Below, one piece after another: positions 36,401 through 42,481 of a stretch of DNA of 60,537 nucleotides. The first letter of the stretch is position 1. Each line of letters starts with the position of its first letter. The DNA comes from Myxococcales bacterium (GTDB taxonomy: Bacteria; Myxococcota_A; UBA796; GCA-2862545), in the NCBI GenBank assembly GCA_019634415.1, contig JAHQVJ010000050.1, positions 1-60,537 of the forward strand, written 5' to 3'. A program made the position numbers and the translations under genes. The notes under the pieces were generated by a model. That model had not been told where the DNA came from. It did not search any database and worked only from the letters and a program-made list of their open reading frames with translations.

Positions 36401-37088
36401 CCGAGGTGGACTCAGTCGCCGCCTCGCGGTTCGGAACACCTCCATCGACCAGCTGCTACTGCCGCCAGCCCGGCGAGGCAAGCTCCGGATCCTGTTGGTG
36501 GCGAACCCCACCCCCGTCCTGGCGCCGCTTCCCGCCGCCGACCTAGAGGCGAACGCGGTGGCACGCATCCTCGAGGGGCTCGACCAGCGAATCGAGCTCG
36601 AGATCCTGAGGCACGGAGAGGCCACGGTGCAGGCCGTGCAGGAGGCGCTCAGGCGCAGCGACGTGCTGCACTACTGCGGTCACGCGTTCTACGACGGCCC
36701 CACCCCCGACGAGAGCGGCCTCGTGCTCGCCGGCAAGGCACGCCTCACCCTGTCGAACCTGGAGCGTGGCGGCGCGATGCCCCGCCTCGTGTTCGCCAAC
36801 GCCTGCGAGTCTGCGCGCGTGCGTGGCGTCGACGAGGCGCGAGGAGCGAGCGCCTTTGCCGAGTTCTTCCTGCGGGGGCGGGTGGAGGCCTACATCGGAA
36901 CACTCTGGCGAGTGGCCGACCGAGCCGCAGCAGAGTTTGCCTCAGACGCATATCACAGCCTAGCGGCGGGCAACTCCCTCCAGGAAGCCGTTCGAACGGC
37001 GAGGCGCCGACTCCTAGAGAGCGATCGCTCCGATTGGGCGAACTACGTCTTGTACGGAAATCCCCACATGACCCTTACCCACACGTAG
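33447..37088 (+). CDS. TIR-SLOG-macro-like-CHAT protease protein
   Basis: A 1,213-residue soluble protein; the ATG at 33447 has GGGAG four bases upstream. Residues 1-150 look like a degenerate TIR-like fold. A TIR domain follows (159-295: LFLSFSGADAE, DKVLPGARPR, and Glu237 in ECVQEL at the position of the NADase glutamate). A SLOG-like Rossmann domain spans about 388-600 (VALSLSGGAELELP, PIAYGGIFKLDKGYTE, YVVGGFGGASGLVA). Residues about 704-860 resemble a macro/leucyl-aminopeptidase-N fold (DVLSIGTFSNVPMAGAGEQI). The C-terminus is a CHAT caspase-like protease (about 925-1213) with His1079 (YCGHAFYD) and Cys1120 (FANACESAR). Known families suggest NAD-derived nucleotide sensing or hydrolysis controlling proteolysis. 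Confidence 0.88.
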   Translation: MDRPSLLVLTVGFTQAGRALAADLGKALYDRICRPLDEPLASGPGVSVRIDVDPESVDPHAADMTVIVAVLDRQPFLWRGRRSNQVVSTLEGWHSPPSTYVLPLVTHASWSRLEDRLPAAPLTTELEDRDDGTSTREHTLDEIVLALIRALSPRQQEGSRLFLSFSGADAEAQQAAEDVHEYVSRKTTAPEPYLDDADKVLPGARPRRDRIGNVLASSVFVAFVGDRYSDATECVQELLVAKAHGVPTLLVYALQDGQRHASAYLGNAPSLVWRDDPRVVASRAALEWLRAEVFRREAARIRNATAHSESSVHVLVRPPEVLDLAQGPLTPSPGGTLVIHPDPEQRAADREVLRGMSPRLRLVTPTTAYRRRLANNDGTADVAAPLDGAQVALSLSGGAELELPSGLLIQHVEDATVYLARCLVSAGAPIAYGGIFKLDKGYTELLVRLIADYNQTASDDCDLLHSYLAAHHDPAEANGVDVQLHHLAAPDSGALLPPPEGTPSPARMALHYSDMRRVMAERCFARVILGGAVTPKRADDDRAGYRGRFPGVVEEAWRTLQVKRPLYVVGGFGGASGLVAHILCEQTPPSALMDGTWSRHRFFRKRAAAIDAEPDRELLGLPSSMVELAEQIHRLGQGLLGPDAEAMNGLTAAQNRQLMETTDPLTIAKLVMRGLVRVHQAQQAATGALSVELVQGDVTHAPKLDVLSIGTFSNVPMAGAGEQINRKLLGLASASRSGDGTQVVPVGDADLDADWLFMADMGQLDPTALPAAAGQAARATAEMALRHGFRRIGVVTFGGSLADDLTTQVRAMVSHLRSLSQKTTIVWCEQDPGRYEVLRKALTSEVDVQLSTLDLAKVVPSSPPTAGPLGGLMLHVTRGPSHLNVTVAPPADLGAPLLHQVPMTDAEIVALSEGGGVEQRTTPPSEWVARRGQELADRLFAGNLQLMGLLGKRPIEVVHDEQASKLPFEMLCTQPPDKTTPPPAIRGGLSRRLAVRNTSIDQLLLPPARRGKLRILLVANPTPVLAPLPAADLEANAVARILEGLDQRIELEILRHGEATVQAVQEALRRSDVLHYCGHAFYDGPTPDESGLVLAGKARLTLSNLERGGAMPRLVFANACESARVRGVDEARGASAFAEFFLRGRVEAYIGTLWRVADRAAAEFASDAYHSLAAGNSLQEAVRTARRRLLESDRSDWANYVLYGNPHMTLTHT

Positions 37089-37189
37089 CACGAATTTGTC
37101 TCACAGAAGATTAGCGTGCTCACGTTTGCCGAGATACCATAGTTGAACCCGCCAACCTTGGGTTGCCCTATTTTCTTGCAGGGGGGGCG

Positions 37190-37444
37190 ATGGCATGGAC
37201 GGTAGACATGATCGTCGAGCAGCTGGAGCAGTGCATCACCCGGTCCGAGGCCGCAGGTCAGACCTCGACCATCCGGCACTTGGCCCTCACGGAGCTCGTC
37301 GAGCTCCTGCCCGATGTGGCCTCGAAGCTCGCAGAGATGGACGACCTCCCCGCGACCACGGAGAACTGCCGACGGCGAGAGGCGCTGACCAAGCGTATGA
37401 ACGAGCTACGGCTGGAGGCCCAGCACTATCTGGGGCCCGCTTGA
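37190..37444 (+). CDS. Small helical protein of unknown function
   Basis: An 84-residue acidic, helix-predicted protein (MIVEQLEQCITRSEAAG, LALTELVELLPDVASKLAEM, ALTKRMNELRLEAQHYL) with GGGGGG just before the ATG. I do not recognise a family. It lies between the TIR-CHAT gene and the hydrolase-lipoxygenase gene, in a lower-GC stretch with about 100 free bases on each side, so it probably has its own promoter. A small adaptor, inhibitor or CHAT substrate would fit its place; that is speculation. Confidence 0.62.
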   Translation: MAWTVDMIVEQLEQCITRSEAAGQTSTIRHLALTELVELLPDVASKLAEMDDLPATTENCRRREALTKRMNELRLEAQHYLGPA

Positions 37445-37568
37445 CGTTATTGCGCGAGGGATTCCCTTCACCCACACCTCGCAAGCAGGCCGGCCCTACG
37501 ATCAGCCTCTGAACGTCGACCTAGGCCGCCCGTTTGACGGTGGATTTAGTTGCATCTAGGGTGACCCG

Positions 37569-40500
37569 GTGGAGGCGCGATTGCATGAACTCGACCTCGG
37601 CGAGGGCGTCACGCTGCGCTCGACTGCGGGTGTGGACGTGGGAGGCACGACTCGCGGCCCGCGCAGCACCAACGATGCCGCTGCCTGGTTCACGCTCCAC
37701 GCGGCTCTCGCCGGTGCTGGCCTCGAGGCCGTACGCGATGTGACCCTCGCTCCACGAGCCGCGCCGGGCGACGGCACGCGGTCGGGGGCAGATCCAGGTG
37801 TCGAGCTCGATGTGGTCGTCGAGGAGGGAGCAGACGCCATCGTGCTCCTGGACCGAGGAGGGCGGCTGACGTGGCACCTGGGCGAGGTCGTGCCCACCCC
37901 GGCGGAGCCATCCCGCACCCGTCGCTTCACCCTGCAATCGGAGGCCGAGGAGCCCTCCCGCTTCGCCCTCGACGCGCTCCGCACCATCGTGTTCCGCTAC
38001 GTCGCGGAGCGCGTGGCCACCGCCACCGCCACCGCATGGGTGGCGGGCTGGGAGGCCGACGTCCCGCAGGGACCGATCGTCGTGGAGGGCGCCGACGTGG
38101 AGCGCTGGCGTCGCGTGCCCGACCTGTCCTCGCTGCAGATCCAGCCCGGGGCCCGAGTGCTGCTTCTGCTGCACGGGACCTTCTCGAGCACCGTGGGCAG
38201 CTTCGGCCAGCTGTGCGCCCCCCCTGGTCGCAGCGTGCTGGAGGGCTGGCTCGAGACCTACGATCACGTGATCGGATTCGATCATCGAACGCTGTCGGTG
38301 GGGCCTGCCGACAACGCCCGAGCCCTGGTGGAGGCGCTGCAGCAAGCAGAATGGCCGCAGGGCGTGGTGCTGGACCTGGTCTGCTTCTCCCGTGGCGGGC
38401 TGGTGGGCCGGTGGCTCACGGAGCACGTGCTGCCCACCCACGCCCCTCACCTCACCGTTCGCAGGGCGCTGCTGGTGGGTGCCACCACCTCGGGCACCCT
38501 GCTGGCCAGACCCGAGAACTGGAAGGCGTTCCTCGACCTCGCCACGAACCTGAGCATGGGAACCTGTCGCCTCCTGACGGTTGCAGCTCCTCAGTCGGCG
38601 GTCGCCCTCGAGGTGCTCCGCGCGAGCATCGAGGGGCTGTCGGTGCTCGCCAAGGCCCTGGCGAACCAGGTCCTCGAGGCGGGAGCGGTGCCCGGCCTGC
38701 AGGCCATGGACCCACACGGCGAGGGAGTACGGTCCCTCAACGCAGGCCCCTCCCCCGCAGGACGCCCCGAGGCTGGGTACGCGGTCGTCAGCGTGGACTT
38801 CGAGCCGACGCTGTTCCGCAACGACCCGTCGGCCACCGGGCTGTCCCGACACGTGCTGCTCTGGCTCGCCGACACCTTCGTGGACGGCCTCTTCGGCGGC
38901 GAGCCCAACGATCTGGTGGTGGACAACGCCGCCAGTCGACGAATGCATCCCGATCTGGGACAGCCGCAGCAGCTGGAGCTGCCGCGCGGCGCCGCGGTAC
39001 ACCACCTGAGCTTCTTCTCCTCGGCGTGGTGCCTGCAGGCCCTGCGCTGGCTGCTCCACCCCTCCGAGCAGCCTGCGCTACCCACTCCCACGCAGCGCCT
39101 GACCCCTCCTCTGGCCGACGACGCGATCGCGGCGCTCCTCGCCGAGGCCAGGGCGTCGTCGCACACGCATCATCTGCGGATCCTGCGCCGACGCAGTCCC
39201 GAGCTGCAGGGCTTTTGGCTGGGCCCCGAGCTGTCGGCCGAGCCGCTGACGGACGCCCCCCTCCTCACCCTCACCCAGCACGACGAGGCCGTCGCGACGG
39301 ACCTCGTCACACCTGCGACGCTGTGGTGCGAGGGGCACGATCACCGCACGCTGTGGGTGTTCCGCTGGTCCCTTCCGCAGCTCGCCTCCATCGAAGACGC
39401 CCACCTGGGCGTGCGCGTGCACCCCGATCGGGTGCACCCCACCTCCTTGGGCCTCCTGAGGTGTGCCATGCCCGAATCCCCGCCCGACGCAACCCGACGA
39501 TCTCCTTCCCTCCTCGTGCCCGACGACTGGGTCACCCGGAGCACGATCCTCGAGCTGGAGCTCGGCAGACCAGGGGAAGAGACGAGATCCCTGGAGCGCC
39601 ACCGCGCTGGCGGACTCACCTGGGACGAGCTCGGCATCCCACCGCTGTCGGAGGTGGTTCCCGCAGACGTCTACGAGGCCCTGGACCTGGATGCCGTCGA
39701 GCAGGAGATCCTGGAGCTCGAGGACCAGGTCCGCACCCTCGAGCGAGCGCACCGTGGTGAGACCACCCGGGCGGCGACCTCTCGCCTCGGCAAGCTGCGC
39801 AACAAGCTGCACTCGATGGCGCAGGGCGTGCACTCGGCGCTCGGGGCGCTCCAACGCGTGCGCGACGACCTGGGGGTGGAGTTCTACGAGATCGTGGGCC
39901 TGTCGGGCCCTCAGCGGGTGGGCCGCCTCGCGGTGTTCGCGCACATGGTCGCCCTCGAGGTGGGCGATCTGGTCGACGACGCGCGGCTGTCGGCCACCTG
40001 GTACGACCCGCTGCCCTGGGTGTGGCAGGGCGGTCCTGTGCCGCGTCGCGCCAACCTCGGGGCCCTGGGCACCTACGCGCTGTTCCCCCGAGGCATGAAC
40101 CGCAGCGTCTACGGCACCTACCTGATGTACCTGTTCGCCTACGACGAGATGGCCCGATCCGCGGGCCCCCCCGCCTTTGGCGAGCTCGACGAGGTCGCCG
40201 CCCGCAGGGCCTACCGCGAGTCGCGCTTCCCCGACGCCCCCGCGCGCTCCACCCACCCCGATCCCCACAGCGACGTGTGGGTCTGCGACCGCCTCCTCAA
40301 CGGTGTGGCCACGCCTTCCTTCCGCGCTGACTCGCGCTACCCGGGCGCGCGGGTGCTGGTGCTACGGTGGTCGGACCGTCGCGCCCCCGAGAACCGACTG
40401 GGCCAGCGCCTGTACCTGCCCGATCTGACGGTGGTGTGCGGCGAGCACCAGGGCGGCCTGTCGCTGCAGCGCATCGTGCTGTCCTACGCCGACGGCCCCA

Positions 40501-41522
40501 CCCTCGACGTCGCGCCCACCGACGAGGTCCTGTGGGCGCGCGCCAAGGTCGTGCTGCGCGGACAGCTCGTCCTGTACGGCGAGCTCACACCGCACCTGGC
40601 GCGCGGCCACCTGATGTGCGAGCGCATGCAGGGCGTGGTGCACCACGCACGGCAGCGGCTGCCGAACGAGGCCAGGGCCCTGTCGCTGCTCACCCCCTTC
40701 CTCGACGGAGCCGACGCCATCAACCGTGTGGGGGACCTGCTGATCCTCGAGGACGACGGCGCCATCCCCGCGGGCACTCCCTTCGACGGTGCCGCCATCG
40801 CCGCGCGCCTCGCCCGCGATCTGGGAGCCGTGGACTGGTGGGGCTTCGCACCGCGCGCGCGGCAGCTCGAGCAGGACCGCTACGCGCACGCGGCCAACGT
40901 CTTCTGGACCATGGTCACGGAGTGGGTGGCCGACGAGCTGCCCGACACCGCCATCGAGCCTGCCCACTGGCAGGCCATCAACGCCGCCCTGGACGACTGC
41001 GTGGTGCAGTACCACCCCCACGACGGCGACCCCGAGGCCCGCTGGCTCGACGACAACGAGCACGCCAAGGCGATGGTCCGTGGGCAGCCCCACGGCAGCG
41101 ACGCCTTCACCCGCCTCACCTCCGCCGACGATCTCCGTCAGCTCGTGGCGTTCGTGGTGTTCCACGCCACCTTCCAGCACAGCTGGGTCAACGATGCCCA
41201 GTGGGACGAAGGCGGAGACCCCTTCTTCGCCCCGATGGCCACTCGGCTGCGCATCGACGAGCGCCCCACGGCCTCGCTGCGGGCCTGGACGAATGCCGCC
41301 GGCCCCGCCTTCGTGGATGCCTGCTACCAGCGCCTCATCGCCTTCGCGCTGACCCACTTCGACTCCGGGTACGTGTGGTTCGACGACCTCGAGCCCCGGG
41401 TACCTGCCAGCTTCAAGGAACGCGTGGAGGCCCTACCAGCCCCCTTCGTGCATCCCGAGGCAGACGGACCGCCCGACGTACGCCTGCGCAAGGACCACAT
41501 CCGCTCCAGGATGAACTCATGA
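37569..41522 (+). CDS. Alpha/beta-hydrolase fused to lipoxygenase
   Basis: A 1,317-residue cytosolic fusion from a GTG start. Residues 1-190 are a beta-rich N-terminal domain. The hydrolase core has LLLLHGTFSS (198-207) and nucleophile Ser274 in VCFSRGGLVGRWL. Residues about 695-1317 are a lipoxygenase: DRLLNGVATPSFR (907-919, the family's LNG-x-NP region), LYLPDL, WARAKVV (989), HLARGH with His1009 and His1014, the helix pattern to DAINRVGDLLILEDDGAI, and HSWVN with His1204 and Asn1208. These four match the family's iron ligands in spacing; the C-terminal Ile ligand is replaced by Ser. Predicted role: release a polyunsaturated acyl chain and dioxygenate it. ATGA overlap couples it to the next gene. 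Confidence 0.88.
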   Translation: MEARLHELDLGEGVTLRSTAGVDVGGTTRGPRSTNDAAAWFTLHAALAGAGLEAVRDVTLAPRAAPGDGTRSGADPGVELDVVVEEGADAIVLLDRGGRLTWHLGEVVPTPAEPSRTRRFTLQSEAEEPSRFALDALRTIVFRYVAERVATATATAWVAGWEADVPQGPIVVEGADVERWRRVPDLSSLQIQPGARVLLLLHGTFSSTVGSFGQLCAPPGRSVLEGWLETYDHVIGFDHRTLSVGPADNARALVEALQQAEWPQGVVLDLVCFSRGGLVGRWLTEHVLPTHAPHLTVRRALLVGATTSGTLLARPENWKAFLDLATNLSMGTCRLLTVAAPQSAVALEVLRASIEGLSVLAKALANQVLEAGAVPGLQAMDPHGEGVRSLNAGPSPAGRPEAGYAVVSVDFEPTLFRNDPSATGLSRHVLLWLADTFVDGLFGGEPNDLVVDNAASRRMHPDLGQPQQLELPRGAAVHHLSFFSSAWCLQALRWLLHPSEQPALPTPTQRLTPPLADDAIAALLAEARASSHTHHLRILRRRSPELQGFWLGPELSAEPLTDAPLLTLTQHDEAVATDLVTPATLWCEGHDHRTLWVFRWSLPQLASIEDAHLGVRVHPDRVHPTSLGLLRCAMPESPPDATRRSPSLLVPDDWVTRSTILELELGRPGEETRSLERHRAGGLTWDELGIPPLSEVVPADVYEALDLDAVEQEILELEDQVRTLERAHRGETTRAATSRLGKLRNKLHSMAQGVHSALGALQRVRDDLGVEFYEIVGLSGPQRVGRLAVFAHMVALEVGDLVDDARLSATWYDPLPWVWQGGPVPRRANLGALGTYALFPRGMNRSVYGTYLMYLFAYDEMARSAGPPAFGELDEVAARRAYRESRFPDAPARSTHPDPHSDVWVCDRLLNGVATPSFRADSRYPGARVLVLRWSDRRAPENRLGQRLYLPDLTVVCGEHQGGLSLQRIVLSYADGPTLDVAPTDEVLWARAKVVLRGQLVLYGELTPHLARGHLMCERMQGVVHHARQRLPNEARALSLLTPFLDGADAINRVGDLLILEDDGAIPAGTPFDGAAIAARLARDLGAVDWWGFAPRARQLEQDRYAHAANVFWTMVTEWVADELPDTAIEPAHWQAINAALDDCVVQYHPHDGDPEARWLDDNEHAKAMVRGQPHGSDAFTRLTSADDLRQLVAFVVFHATFQHSWVNDAQWDEGGDPFFAPMATRLRIDERPTASLRAWTNAAGPAFVDACYQRLIAFALTHFDSGYVWFDDLEPRVPASFKERVEALPAPFVHPEADGPPDVRLRKDHIRSRMNS

Positions 41523-42481
41523 ACGCCATGGACAAGCTCGCGGAGCTCTGGGCACTCGTGCAGCAGGATCCCTACGACGAGGTGGACCTGCCGGAGCAGC
41601 TCGGGGAAGAGCTGGTGCGCGGGCTGGCGCTTCTACAGGACAAGCACACCTACATGGCCGAGGCGCTCACCCACGAGGGCGACGTCGTGCCGCCATCGCG
41701 CGCAGACCCGGCACGCATCGACGACCGGCTGACCAACCGGAAGCTGTTCCACGGATGTGGCTCGTGCGCCACGGTGACCTGGGTCCCCCTGGGCCAGCAC
41801 GCCTACACGGGCTTGTTCCGCGATGGAGCCTGCGGGCTGCTGCGAGCCTCGCTGGCCGCCACGCAGGAGACGATCGTGAGGCGCCTGCGGCCCGCACGGT
41901 TCTCGCCAGGGTTCGGGCTGAAGCTGTTCGCAGACGGCGACGGCCCCACCGCCAACGTGCTGGCGATGCACCGGCTCGAGGGCGTCGATCCCACCCCTCG
42001 CGACTTCTTCGACTGGAGCGTGACCACCACGCTGGCCAAGCCCAGACCTCGCCGCGCGCTCCCGCGAGACGTGGCCAAGTGGCACGCGCTGATCGGCATC
42101 TTCCAGGGAGCCCTGCGCTGGGTGGATCCCACGTCGAGGCCACGCGACATCTTCACGCTGGACCTCACGCCGCTGGCCGCCGTGAACGCCGATGGCACCC
42201 GGGTGCCCGAGCCGCGGGCCCCGACCTCGCTCACCTTCGAGCCCTCGGACGAGGTGTGCCGGGCCTGGTTGCGAACCCGGCCCAACGCCGACTTTCGGAT
42301 CCGGCTGGCGGAGCTGCAGGAGCACATGACCGAGGCCGCAGTGCTCTACCGCGTGCTGGACGAGCTGGATCGGCCGGTCGCCGAGCTGACGCTGACGTCG
42401 GCGTTCGTGGCCTCGCCCTACGGCGACCAGCAGCTGTTCTTCCAGCACCACATGGGGGCGTCCGTCGGCACTCCGACGTGA
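41519..42481 (+). CDS. Catalase-fold-like protein (possible hydroperoxide-metabolising partner of the lipoxygenase)
   Basis: A 320-residue protein overlapping the lipoxygenase stop by four bases. The middle resembles the catalase beta-barrel: His78 in NRKLFHGCGS (distal-His position), GLFRDGACGLLRAS (98-111, like the catalase VRFS strand), FSPGFGLKLF (128-137) and TANVLAMHRL (144-153). The late segment FRIRLAELQEHM to QQLFFQHH resembles the barrel end of small catalase-like proteins. The proximal Tyr-Arg heme motif expected next is not seen; the protein stops before it. Catalase-related proteins act on lipoxygenase products in corals and cyanobacteria, so the pairing is suggestive. Heme binding is uncertain. 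Confidence 0.55.
   Translation: MNAMDKLAELWALVQQDPYDEVDLPEQLGEELVRGLALLQDKHTYMAEALTHEGDVVPPSRADPARIDDRLTNRKLFHGCGSCATVTWVPLGQHAYTGLFRDGACGLLRASLAATQETIVRRLRPARFSPGFGLKLFADGDGPTANVLAMHRLEGVDPTPRDFFDWSVTTTLAKPRPRRALPRDVAKWHALIGIFQGALRWVDPTSRPRDIFTLDLTPLAAVNADGTRVPEPRAPTSLTFEPSDEVCRAWLRTRPNADFRIRLAELQEHMTEAAVLYRVLDELDRPVAELTLTSAFVASPYGDQQLFFQHHMGASVGTPT

Noticed and set aside
39078..40268. Minus-strand open frame opposite the lipoxygenase half
   Set aside because: No recognisable motifs, and the plus strand carries the ordered lipoxygenase landmarks.
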